Part shown: one piece after another, positions 35,102 to 43,621 of the stretch | Position numbering within the stretch: the first letter of the stretch is position 1 | Layout of the letters: every line of letters starts with the position of its first letter | Source of the DNA: Wukongibacter sp050859025 | GTDB taxonomy: Bacteria > Bacillota > Clostridia > Peptostreptococcales > Caminicellaceae | Assembly: GCF_050859025.1 (NCBI RefSeq) | Contig: NZ_CP138200.1 | Location: 6,138,001 to 6,202,000 of the forward strand | DNA length: 64,000 nucleotides | Direction: 5' to 3' | The notes under the pieces: model-generated | What the model was told of the DNA's origin: nothing | The model's input: only the letters and a program-made list of their open reading frames with translations | The model's database searches: none | Translations under genes and position numbers: made by a program

Positions 35102-37849
35102 ATGGGGATGGATATAACTAATTATTTAAAAGAAATCACTAAAGGATTTAGTCAAGAAAATGCAAATAAATTCTCAGCCAATTCAATTGCTGAGAACGTT
35201 AAACTAAGCCGCAGTACAGTAAGCAGCTATCTTAATAAAGAAGTAAAACAGGGTACAGTTATAAAAATTAAAAACTATCCAGTAATATTTTTAGATAAAG
35301 AAGCCTTTTCCAACTTGCATTTTACCCCGATGCATAATGAGTATAATACTTTAGATGAACTATGGAAGGAGAATCCCAAGGTCAATAAATCCAATATATG
35401 GAATAATGTAATAGGTGCAAAGGGAAGTCTAAAGCAGCAAATTGAACAAATTAAAACAGCATCACTTTATCCAGAAAATGGCCTTCCTATAATGTTTCTA
35501 GGTTCAAGTGGTTCAGGAAAATCATATTTAGCAAAATGTATTTATGATTACTGTTTAGATGAAAGGCTCATTAGTCTAAATGCTCCTTTTATTTCTTTAA
35601 ATTGTGCTCAATATTACCATAATCCAGAGCTTCTATCAAGTTTATTGTTTGGTTATGCAAAGGGAACCTTTACTGGCGCTGATAAAGATAAAAAAGGGCT
35701 TCTTGAAAGTGCTGACGGTGGGGTGCTTTTTCTTGATGAAGTACACCGCTTAACTGAAGAAGGACAAGAAAAACTTTTTACCTTTATGGATTCGGGGGAA
35801 TTTTCACCTATTGGTGATAATAGTGTGAAAAAAAACTCAAGGGTACGGCTTATTTTTGCTACTACAGAATCTATTCAGTCGGCTTTTTTACCAACCTTTA
35901 TCCGCAGGCTCCCTGTTATTGTTAATATACCTAGTTTTGCTGAAAGGCCTCAGCAAGAAAAAACCCATTTGATCGATAGTTTCTTTTTAGAAGAAAGTGA
36001 AATTTTACAACGTACTATTCAAGTTTCAAAGCAGGTAATTTCCTTTATACTTACAAGTAATTATGAAGGCAATGTAGGAAAAATCAAAAATATTGTAAAG
36101 TACAGCTGTGGGAGCAGTTATGCTAAAATGAAGGCCCAAGAAGTTATCAAGGTTCGTATTACCGATCTGCCAGTTGGAAGCGAGAAACAATTAAAGGAAA
36201 ATTTATATCATCAGAAATCAAATAGGTACCAAGATAGAATTTATGATTACAAGTATCCTGAATTATTAAATACTTACACTAGTCAGCAAAAAAATATCAA
36301 GAACACTTACTTTCAATTTGTTAACGAATTCAAGAAGGTTAAAGCTGGGAAAATTTCAACCGACCACTATATTAATAATATGATGAATAACGTTAATCTT
36401 TTGCTTGATAAGCTAACATTTAATGAGGAAATAACAAATAATCAATCTTTATTTTCTGTATTATCCTTTAATATAAAATCTACTTTTAAATATATGGAAG
36501 AGAATTATGGTTTTGAACAGGATGGAAATAAAATTCTTTCAATAGCACATTTACTGTATTTTAAAGAAGAACAAGAGGTTTTAATTAATCACTCGGAATG
36601 GTGCAGTATTCGACCAAGACTCATTACATTTGTTCAGGAGCATATGAGAAATGTTTTATGGCTTGCTAAGCGTATGCTGTCTCATCTAAGTGACCGTTTA
36701 AATTTTGAAATTCTTGATGAAGATTTAATTTTAATTTCCTTTTATTTAAACAGCATGAACCTAAAAAGCATAAAAAGTGAAATTAAAAGCATTGTTTTAG
36801 CCCACGGTTATTCTACTGCCAGCAGTATGGCTAATGTAGTCAATAGGATGTTAAGGAAAAACTTTTTCCAAGCTATTGATATGCCGATCGACACTAAAAT
36901 TAATGACATAGAGGCCAGGGTCTTAGATTTCATCGATAATAATAGTACTGAAAAAGGACTAATCTTATTGGTAGATATGGGATCACTTTTTGAACTTAGA
37001 ACCCGTCTAGAAAAGAAAATCAAAGGGCCTTTATTATTAATAGATTTTGTTTCAACTCCATTAGTTCTAGAGGTTGGAAACCTTCTTTTACAGGATAAGA
37101 GTCTAAATGAAATTAATGAAGAAATTTTAAAGAATATGCAGGTTAATAAACAATTAGTTTATCCAGTTGAAAAGAAGAAAAAGGTTATTATAACCTGTTG
37201 CTATACAGGAATGGGAAGCGCAGTTCAAATTCAAGATATATTTCAAAGCAGCTTAAAACATAAGGACCCTTCATTTGTAATAATTTCTTATGATTATCAT
37301 AAGCTGTATAAAAATAAGCAAAAGGAGCTGCCTTTTCAAATGTATGATGTATTAGCCATCATAGGAACTGTAGATCCTAAAATTGAAGGAATTCCATATA
37401 TAGGCCTAAATAATTTAATTAGCGGAGAAAATATTGAAGAACTTATAGATGTCTTAAAGAACAATTTTAACATTGATGAAGAACAATTGAAAAAAGATTT
37501 AGTATTCAATTTTTCTATAAAGAAAATAATTGAGAAGCTAACAATTTTAGACGTAAATAAGGTATTAAACTTTGTACAGACTGCAGTTGATAAAATAGAA
37601 GAAAAACTAGAGATTAAATTATCTAATAATAAGCGCTACTTACTATATCTCCATTCATCTTGTATGGTAGAGCGGATTTTAAGAAAAGAAGATGCAGACA
37701 TGCAGGAAGATATTGAGGAATTTGTACAAAGAGAAAAGAGGAGAATAGAAATTATCAGGTATGCTTTTAGCGAAATTGAAAAGGAATATACCATTAAAAT
37801 TTCAGATTTAGAGATTCGACTAATATTTGATATCATCTTTAGCGATTAA
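35102..37849 (+). CDS. LevR-type sigma-54 activator with PTS-regulation domains
   Basis: 915 residues, ATG behind AAAGGAGGTG. N-terminal helix-turn-helix (about 20-55, ENVKLSRSTVSSYLNKE); AAA+ sigma-54 domain (about 105-350) with Walker A GSSGSGKS at 134-141, a GAFTGA loop reading GTFTGA at 188-193, and LFLDEV at 209; PRD1 (about 445-560); an EIIA-Man-like domain with LAHGYSTASSMANVV; an EIIB-like domain with CCYTGMGSAV near 695; and a C-terminal PRD2 (LLYLHSSCMVERIL). PTS components control its activity by phosphorylating the PRD His residues. It should activate the sigma-54 promoter at 31057. Confidence 0.95.
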   Translation: MGMDITNYLKEITKGFSQENANKFSANSIAENVKLSRSTVSSYLNKEVKQGTVIKIKNYPVIFLDKEAFSNLHFTPMHNEYNTLDELWKENPKVNKSNIWNNVIGAKGSLKQQIEQIKTASLYPENGLPIMFLGSSGSGKSYLAKCIYDYCLDERLISLNAPFISLNCAQYYHNPELLSSLLFGYAKGTFTGADKDKKGLLESADGGVLFLDEVHRLTEEGQEKLFTFMDSGEFSPIGDNSVKKNSRVRLIFATTESIQSAFLPTFIRRLPVIVNIPSFAERPQQEKTHLIDSFFLEESEILQRTIQVSKQVISFILTSNYEGNVGKIKNIVKYSCGSSYAKMKAQEVIKVRITDLPVGSEKQLKENLYHQKSNRYQDRIYDYKYPELLNTYTSQQKNIKNTYFQFVNEFKKVKAGKISTDHYINNMMNNVNLLLDKLTFNEEITNNQSLFSVLSFNIKSTFKYMEENYGFEQDGNKILSIAHLLYFKEEQEVLINHSEWCSIRPRLITFVQEHMRNVLWLAKRMLSHLSDRLNFEILDEDLILISFYLNSMNLKSIKSEIKSIVLAHGYSTASSMANVVNRMLRKNFFQAIDMPIDTKINDIEARVLDFIDNNSTEKGLILLVDMGSLFELRTRLEKKIKGPLLLIDFVSTPLVLEVGNLLLQDKSLNEINEEILKNMQVNKQLVYPVEKKKKVIITCCYTGMGSAVQIQDIFQSSLKHKDPSFVIISYDYHKLYKNKQKELPFQMYDVLAIIGTVDPKIEGIPYIGLNNLISGENIEELIDVLKNNFNIDEEQLKKDLVFNFSIKKIIEKLTILDVNKVLNFVQTAVDKIEEKLEIKLSNNKRYLLYLHSSCMVERILRKEDADMQEDIEEFVQREKRRIEIIRYAFSEIEKEYTIKISDLEIRLIFDIIFSD

Positions 37850-37865
37850 TAAGGGGGGAAGAATT

Positions 37866-38495
37866 TTGAAGCAAGGAGTAATTTTTGATATGGATGGGGT
37901 TTTAGTAGAAACTGAACATTTCTATTTTAAAAGAAGGATGCAATTCTTTGATGAATTAAAAATAGAGCCTCCTACAAGAAGAATCCAAGATTTTGTTGGA
38001 TTAACTAATGATATGATTTGGAACATGTTAGTCCCTAAGAATAAGGAAAGACGAAGGGCTTTAAAAGAAGAGTATGTGAATTTTTCTAAAAAACACGAAG
38101 TTTGTTTTTCAGACCTGCTAAATCCTTCTGTTAGGGAACTATTTAATAAGTTAAAAGATAAAAAGGTTAAGATAGCTATCGCATCATCTTCCGAAAAAAA
38201 ATATATTCTAGAAATGCTAGAGCAATGTAAACTAGGAGAATATGCTGATTTCGTAATTAGTGGAGAAGAATGCAAACAGAGCAAACCCGATCCAGAGATT
38301 TATATTAAAGCAGTAAAGGCTCTAGATTTATCAGAAGCAGAAGTATTGGCCGTGGAGGATTCTACACTCGGAATTCGTGCAGCAAAATCAGCTGGTATAA
38401 CTGTGTGTGCTTTAGTACAAAAAAATTATGATATTGATCAATCAGAAGCAGATTATGAAATTAATGATTTAATGGAAATACTTACACAGCTTTAA
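37866..38495 (+). CDS. HAD-superfamily phosphatase / beta-phosphoglucomutase-like
   Basis: 209 residues with a TTG start at 37866, eight bases after GGGGGG; the frame extends to 37827, overlapping the activator gene. Motif I is FDMDGVLVETE, motif II IASSS, motif III Lys in SKPDPEIY, motif IV VEDSTLGIRAAKSAG, all typical of the subclass with a helical cap that includes beta-phosphoglucomutase and small sugar phosphatases. Its place after the LevR-type gene suggests it acts on a sugar phosphate from Amadori-product breakdown (inference). Confidence 0.88.
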   Translation: MKQGVIFDMDGVLVETEHFYFKRRMQFFDELKIEPPTRRIQDFVGLTNDMIWNMLVPKNKERRRALKEEYVNFSKKHEVCFSDLLNPSVRELFNKLKDKKVKIAIASSSEKKYILEMLEQCKLGEYADFVISGEECKQSKPDPEIYIKAVKALDLSEAEVLAVEDSTLGIRAAKSAGITVCALVQKNYDIDQSEADYEINDLMEILTQL

Positions 38496-38499
38496 AGAT

Positions 38500-38728
38500 A
38501 ATATCTGAACTTTCATAGTACAAATTTTTAATTATAGCTTCAGCTGAGCCATTAGAAGTATAATGATTTATCATTAGATTTCCGATTTCATCTGTGTAAT
38601 AATCTACAAATCTCTTTTTAATCATGCAAATTGATTATTTTCAAATCATAATTTTCATTAAATGCCCCAAGTTGTTCTTTCTGAAACGGACTTCTCTCAT
38701 CCCAAGACGAATAAAAAGCATTATTTTC
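38500..38728 (-). pseudogene. Unidentified coding remnant
   Basis: Leftward, one frame reads NAFYSSWDERSPFQKEQLGA and continues to a stop near 38615; a second frame then gives KRFVDYYTDEIGNLMINHYT. The change of frame looks like a decayed gene. Family not recognised. Confidence 0.4.
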
Positions 38729-38785
38729 AAAAAACCGCCGCTACCTATGATACTGTTTACCGTATCGCTGTAACTGCGGTTTTTA
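38729..38785. terminator. CCGCC-hairpin repeat, copy 2
   Basis: AAAAAACCGCCGCTA with TAACTGCGGTTTTT; T-runs on both strands. It lies 30 bases beyond the stop of the methyltransferase gene and can terminate it. Confidence 0.75.
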
Positions 38786-38815
38786 TATAGCTAAAAGCAA
38801 ATGCATCAACGAAAT

Positions 38816-39583
38816 CTATTTTTCTAATATCACTGAATAATTATCAGATTCTATATGAAAATTATCTTTAAGTACTTTCAATCCACATTCTTTCAAAATT
38901 AGGATAAAGTCATTATGTGTAAATGGCATGAAATCCAGTTTTAAAGGTATACATTTAGTTTCCTTACCATCAATAATTTCAACAAATAGAATTTCTACAT
39001 TACTAATATTATTAAATCCATTTAGGTTCCAGATATATGTAAACATATACCTTTTATCATTGTACTCAATTATATTGCTTGTATTAAATCTTATATTTTC
39101 ATTTAACACTTTATCCCAGTTTCTAGTGTCAATTACTATTTTCCCACCTTTTTTAGTTACTTTATATAACGATTTTATATTAGTTAGCATTTCAGTTCTG
39201 CTTAAACTATGACTAATTGAATTGCCACAGCAAAATACAATATCAAACTCTTCTGTAAAATGAAAAGGTAACTGCTGCCAAGGTAATTTTTTTGTAGGAA
39301 ATCCCAAATTATTGTTCTCAGCATATTCTTCTGTCAATCTTATCATTTCTTCACTAATATCTGTTCCAACAACATCTATACCTTTTCTTTTTAAAGCTGT
39401 TGCCTTAACACCATTTCCACATGAACTATCTAATACCTTTGAACTTGTTTGTAGTTCATCTAATATTTCTTTATACTGATTTATAAATTCATCTTCATAG
39501 GCCTTGACACCAACTTCTGCATAAAGAACATTATAGAAATTTGACATTAAATTATACTGTTCTTTCACATCATTCCCATACAT
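38816..39583 (-). CDS. Class I SAM-dependent methyltransferase
   Basis: 255 residues. SAM motif I is KVLDSSCGNGVKATALKRKG, acidic strand 2 VVGTDISEEMI, motif around FDIVFCCGNSISHSL, and VTKKGGKIVIDTRNWD. The N-terminal NLMSNFYNVLYAEVGVKAYE and overall layout resemble glycine/sarcosine N-methyltransferase-like enzymes, but the substrate is unknown. Single gene or first of a loose leftward cluster. Confidence 0.83.
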   Translation of the reverse strand: MYGNDVKEQYNLMSNFYNVLYAEVGVKAYEDEFINQYKEILDELQTSSKVLDSSCGNGVKATALKRKGIDVVGTDISEEMIRLTEEYAENNNLGFPTKKLPWQQLPFHFTEEFDIVFCCGNSISHSLSRTEMLTNIKSLYKVTKKGGKIVIDTRNWDKVLNENIRFNTSNIIEYNDKRYMFTYIWNLNGFNNISNVEILFVEIIDGKETKCIPLKLDFMPFTHNDFILILKECGLKVLKDNFHIESDNYSVILEK

Positions 39584-39658
39584 GAGCTCGTCCCCCTATT
39601 TCATTACTTTAGATACTCTAACTCACATTAAATTAATTCATAATTATATTTTTCTTCA

Positions 39659-40114
39659 TTAGTCTATTACAAACTGTATTTCTATTTCATTATTACTAGA
39701 TTCAGCATTTTCCCATACATGATATATTTCTCTCATTTCACCTGTCAGCTCTAACTTTTGCAATTGTCCTTTCTTTAATAATTCACTTATTCCATTTGTT
39801 AAAATATTGGATAATGTCCCATTAAATTTCCCATGTAAGCATTTTACTTCTTCTATTTCCTTCATCTCAAATTTACCAATATAATTGTCCATATATTTTA
39901 TTGGTATACATATCTCATGCCTAAAGGCTTTATTTAGCTCCCCCGTTCTCCCATAGCTTATAAAAACAGTCGGTCCAACAACCTCTAGACCATATTTTTT
40001 AATTTCATTTAGCATCCTAGGAATTACATCTACACTTCTTTTCCCAATTTCACCAATAGTAAGCTCCTCACTTGAGCATATTGCAGTAAATCTTTTTTCT
40101 GTTTTAAGACTCAT
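39659..40114 (-). CDS. GyrI-like small-molecule-binding protein
   Basis: 151 residues resembling the GyrI-like/AraC-effector-binding (SOUL/BmrR-type) domain: an N-terminal ICSSEELTIGEIGKRSVDVI, GPTVFISYGRT, and the strand HEICIPIKYM then CLHGKFNGTLSNI. There is no DNA-binding part, so it is a stand-alone ligand-binding or hydrolase-type variant. Its promoter carries a TGTAATTACA dyad (40163-40176), so it may respond to a repressor encoded elsewhere. Confidence 0.75.
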   Translation of the reverse strand: MSLKTEKRFTAICSSEELTIGEIGKRSVDVIPRMLNEIKKYGLEVVGPTVFISYGRTGELNKAFRHEICIPIKYMDNYIGKFEMKEIEEVKCLHGKFNGTLSNILTNGISELLKKGQLQKLELTGEMREIYHVWENAESSNNEIEIQFVID

Positions 40115-40156
40115 AATAATCCCCCTAAAATATACTAGTTATTAATATTATTCTAC

Positions 40157-40194
40157 CATATTACTGTAATTACAGTATTTATACAAGTGTATAA
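40157..40194 (-). promoter_or_regulatory. Promoter with operator dyad for the GyrI-like gene
   Basis: On the minus strand TTGTAT, 17 bases, TAATAT. The spacer contains the perfect 14-base palindrome ACTGTAATTACAGT (40163-40176), in the position of a repressor or MerR-type operator. Confidence 0.6.
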
Positions 40195-40266
40195 TTGAGG
40201 TCATGGTCCATATAGGCAATGTTTAATCCTTCTCTTAAACTATCTATTGATATAACTATCTCCAAT

Positions 40267-40320
40267 AAAAACAGCCGTTATTTATGGTATGGTTCAGCAT
40301 ATCGATGTATCTGACATTTT
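40267..40320. terminator. CCGCC-hairpin repeat, copy 3 (degenerate)
   Basis: AAAAACAGCCGTTATTTATG at the left and a weakened right arm ending ACATTTTATT. It follows the P-loop gene downstream by about 100 bases; its ability to terminate is doubtful. Confidence 0.5.
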
Positions 40321-40416
40321 ATTAAGTATCTCAGATTAGCTTTTTTACTTAAATTAAATCAAAATTGCTGATCCCATATTTATGTCTCATTTTTTAATTT
40401 TCTAACAGTTCAACAA

Positions 40417-40986
40417 TCACCTTTTTTGATTAAGTTCACCAATCTTATTCTCTATAAAATCAAAGATTTTCTCGATTTCTTCTTCATAGTTATTATCAAT
40501 CTCAAAATATTCAACTCCATATTGAATACATTCTTTTCTCAACTCATTATGCTCATAAATAAATTGAGTTATTGGTCTTATTTCATTATATTTCCGAGTT
40601 TCTATAACATTTCTGTATTTGATAATGTTCGATGCGAAGTTTTCCTCTATATAATTTGTTGAAAAAACTAAAAATACAGATACAATTTGATTAGGATATT
40701 TAGCTTCTAAGTCTTTAACAAGTTCTGGCAATAGATAACAACCTTCAATTATTATGTTTTGATTATTTTCAATAATGGTTTTAATCATTTCTCTAATAAT
40801 TGGCCATAATTTATTAGCAATTACTTCTTTACTGTCTAATGGAGTAAAGCCACAATTACGATTGCTTCTATATAACCCCATCTTAAGATGATCTACAGAA
40901 AAATAAGGTATTTTATATTTTTCAAGTAGTTTTTGAGACATTAATGTTTTACCAGTACAGCTATTACCACCCAATAATATAACCAA
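40417..40986 (-). CDS. P-loop small-molecule kinase
   Basis: About 189 residues using a TTG at 40986, placed eight bases after AGAGGAG; an upstream GTG at 41007 would overlap that site. Walker A is GGNSCTGKTLMSQKL directly at the N-terminus; DHLKMGLYR and NIIIEGCYLLPELVKDLEAK resemble the acceptor and second-carboxylate regions of 2-phosphoglycerate kinase-like and zeta-toxin/AAA_33-type kinases. Substrate unknown. No antitoxin-like partner is adjacent. Confidence 0.75.
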   Translation of the reverse strand: MVILLGGNSCTGKTLMSQKLLEKYKIPYFSVDHLKMGLYRSNRNCGFTPLDSKEVIANKLWPIIREMIKTIIENNQNIIIEGCYLLPELVKDLEAKYPNQIVSVFLVFSTNYIEENFASNIIKYRNVIETRKYNEIRPITQFIYEHNELRKECIQYGVEYFEIDNNYEEEIEKIFDFIENKIGELNQKR

Positions 40987-41049
40987 ACCTACCACTCCTC
41001 TATACACACTTAATATCCAGATTCCTATGAAAAAAACGAGGCAAAGAAA

Positions 41050-41592
41050 TAAAGGTGTCAGGCTTTACTAATTTACTTATTCTTTTCAAAACTACTAATT
41101 ATTACTTTGATTTTTTTCTGGTAGCCTTTGTAATTCTCTTATAACCTTTTATCTACTTTGCTTGGAAAGATTTAAGTCCTCTGCTATTTCTCTATTTGAT
41201 ATGTCACAATATTCCTTACTTAATATCACTAAAGCTTTTCTGCATCTACAAATATTTGAACTCGATTCCTTCTTATTATTTCATCTTCACTTATACCCAT
41301 TAGTTTACACACTTCTTTTTTAGATCTTCATAGCTTATTTTATTCTTTTATTGATTTAATCTTTATTTTGATATATATGACCTCTTCCTTACCTATAAAA
41401 TCTATATATCTTTTTACTCTTTTTCTCTTATTTTATAAAAATAATTCTAGTATGCATTCTTTATCTGCTAACATTCTATTTGTTTGATTTATGTATTCTG
41501 CATGACTACTCCACTTGTATTCTATTCCATCTTTCATACAAGCTTCTATCATTTTAATTATATCATTTTGGTAAATTAGTAAATCCCATTTC
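41050..41592 (-). pseudogene. RAYT (REP-associated Y1 transposase) relic 1
   Basis: Homologous over about 500 bases to the better preserved relic at 50515-51209, sharing the 3' end GTCAGGCTTTACTAATTTAC and the 5' flank TTTTAATTAT. It keeps only the C-terminal extension region with many stops; the catalytic HUH domain is deleted. It begins next to a GGTGTCAGG sequence, the end motif of the REPIN-like hairpins. Confidence 0.65.
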
Positions 41593-41705
41593 TAAGTAAA
41601 ATTTTCTATAAAAAAAGAGACTGTTTTCTATGAAAAGTTCATAGAAAACGGTCTCTAAAATAAAACCTATTTTTCATAAAATACTATATACATTTAAATC
41701 TCTCA

Positions 41706-42827
41706 TTAATAAGCTAAAGCCTTTTCCTCAGTATGTTCATCTCTCCATTTAACACCATTAATCTTCTTAAAACCAAAGCCAGGTTCATCATTTAACATAA
41801 TCTTGTATTCATCAAATATAGCTCCACCCTCTATTGGGTCTTCTCTGCATAGTACTGGACCATCTAAATCAATCTTAGTTATAATAGATTTTGCTCCTGC
41901 TAAGTGTGCTGCTGCCGTAACACTGATTTTACTCTCGAGCATACATCCTATCATACATTCTACTCCATATATTTCCGCTACAGAACATATTTTAAGAGCA
42001 TTTTTTATACCACCAGTTTTCATAAGCTTAATATTGACAAAATCAGCTGCTCTCATTTGAATAATTTTTATTGCATCCTTAGGTGAAAAAACACTCTCAT
42101 CAGCTAATACTGGTATATTAATATTATCGGTTACTAACTTAAGTCCCTCTAAATCATCTGCAATTACTGGTTGCTCAACAAATTCAATATTAAATCCAGC
42201 ATCCTCCATATTTCTTAGTATTTTAATGGCTTCCTTAGGTTTCCATCCTTGATTTGCATCTATTCGAAGATCTACATCATATCCAACTGCATCTCTAATA
42301 GCCTTAATTCTTTTAATATCCAACTTAGGATTCTTACCTACTTTAATCTTTAGTGTTCTATATCCTCTTCTAACAGCATCTATGCTATCTTTAGCCATTT
42401 CTTCAGGATCGTTAACGCTTATTGTTATATCAGTAATGATTTCCCTCGAATGCCCTCCTAAGATTTTATATATTGGAGCATTATACATTTGTCCATACAA
42501 ATCATAAAGAGCTATATCAACTGCTGCCTTAGCACTAGTATTTTTAACAACAGAATTATCTAGTATGTTCATTATATTTTCAAAGTTTTCTATTTTTCTT
42601 CCAACTAAACTTTTTCTGATATGATTATCTATAGCTCCTATAATCGCTCCCGTAGTATCTCCTGTGACAACTCCTGTTGGAGGAGCTTCTCCGTATCCCA
42701 CGTGACCTGTATCAGTTTCAATTTTTATTATTACATCATCTACTGAATTAACCGTTCTAAGTGCTGTTTTAAATGGTGTCTTAAGCGGTATGGATATAAA
42801 GCCTATTTTAATATCGGTAATTTTCAT
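41706..42827 (-). CDS. Dipeptide (L-Ala-D/L-Glu) epimerase, enolase superfamily
   Basis: 373 residues. Catalytic Lys in TLKIKVG, metal ligands D in RIDANQGW, E in EFVEQPV, D in VLADESVF, and the opposite-face Lys in VNIKLMKTGG. The DLDGP segment matches the DxD motif that distinguishes Ala-Glu epimerases from muconate cycloisomerases. It would epimerise murein-derived L-Ala-D-Glu or other dipeptides for recycling. Followed on the same strand order DUF819-DUF3870-epimerase; the DUF819 permease may be the transporter of the pathway. Confidence 0.9.
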   Translation of the reverse strand: MKITDIKIGFISIPLKTPFKTALRTVNSVDDVIIKIETDTGHVGYGEAPPTGVVTGDTTGAIIGAIDNHIRKSLVGRKIENFENIMNILDNSVVKNTSAKAAVDIALYDLYGQMYNAPIYKILGGHSREIITDITISVNDPEEMAKDSIDAVRRGYRTLKIKVGKNPKLDIKRIKAIRDAVGYDVDLRIDANQGWKPKEAIKILRNMEDAGFNIEFVEQPVIADDLEGLKLVTDNINIPVLADESVFSPKDAIKIIQMRAADFVNIKLMKTGGIKNALKICSVAEIYGVECMIGCMLESKISVTAAAHLAGAKSIITKIDLDGPVLCREDPIEGGAIFDEYKIMLNDEPGFGFKKINGVKWRDEHTEEKALAY

Positions 42828-42975
42828 TATATTCCCTCCAAAGTTTAAGTTAATAAACTAAATTTATTTCTCAAAAATTAAGAATAAGCAACAGGGGATT
42901 GCTTATACTGGATTTCATTTAGGTGAATATATTACGTCATAATTGTAAAATACCCGATAAATAAAACAGTATAAT

Positions 42976-43311
42976 TTAATAATATCTTTGTTTAACCTCT
43001 GTATATTTTTTAACTGCATCTTTATAAGCTACTATTATAGCCCTTTGAGAAGTACCAAAATACCTTCTTTTTACCTCATCTTCTATTTCTTTATAGTACC
43101 TATCAAATTTTTGACCTAAGAACATACTTTTTATAAACTCTGAGGTTATATCTATAGTCGCAGTACTCTTTACATCCACCACCTCATCAAGATCAGTATC
43201 AATAACAAAACTAATAAAAAACAGCTTAAATTGTTCTGTTATAGCGTTATCATTACTAGTTTTTGCATGTCCTACTACATATACAGTATTCTTTTTATAC
43301 ACATTAACCAT
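42976..43311 (-). CDS. DUF3870 domain protein
   Basis: 111 residues, essentially one DUF3870 domain: start NTVYVVGHAKTSNDNAITEQ, middle VVDVKSTATIDITSEFIKSM, end RYFGTSQRAIIVAYKDAVKK. Function of the family is unknown. It lies between the epimerase and the DUF819 permease genes on the same strand, which suggests a link with dipeptide or amino-acid metabolism (inference). Confidence 0.85.
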   Translation of the reverse strand: MVNVYKKNTVYVVGHAKTSNDNAITEQFKLFFISFVIDTDLDEVVDVKSTATIDITSEFIKSMFLGQKFDRYYKEIEDEVKRRYFGTSQRAIIVAYKDAVKKYTEVKQRYY

Positions 43312-43421
43312 CCTTCACTTATACTTAACATTTTCATTTATCTACTTTTTACCTAAATATTGTATCGCTCTACATATATTATGTATTTATTTTTCATATA
43401 ATTATAATAATTAAGTTTGCT

Positions 43422-43523
43422 ATAGAGAGTTCCGAGTAAATCTTAATTTATACATATCAAAATATCCGGTGAATCTTAGGATTCTTGATGTGTATAAATT
43501 AAAGTTTTGACTGGAATCTCTAT
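43422..43523. repeat. 102-bp MITE, copy 4
   Basis: ATAGAGAGTTCC to GGAATCTCTAT, most similar to the copy at 28559 and the same length. It lies between the DUF3870 and DUF819 genes and would form a hairpin in their transcript. Confidence 0.85.
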
Positions 43524-43621
43524 ATAAAGTTTATAGATATAGTATATAGTATAATTTAGTCATAAGACTAATATAATAATTAAATATTTATATAGAATTA
43601 TTCTCTATTCCCATGTTTTAT

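Noticed and set aside
40417..40986. Zeta-type toxin of a toxin-antitoxin pair
   Set aside because: The P-loop fold would allow it, but there is no small antitoxin gene next to it and the acceptor motifs fit small-molecule kinases as well.
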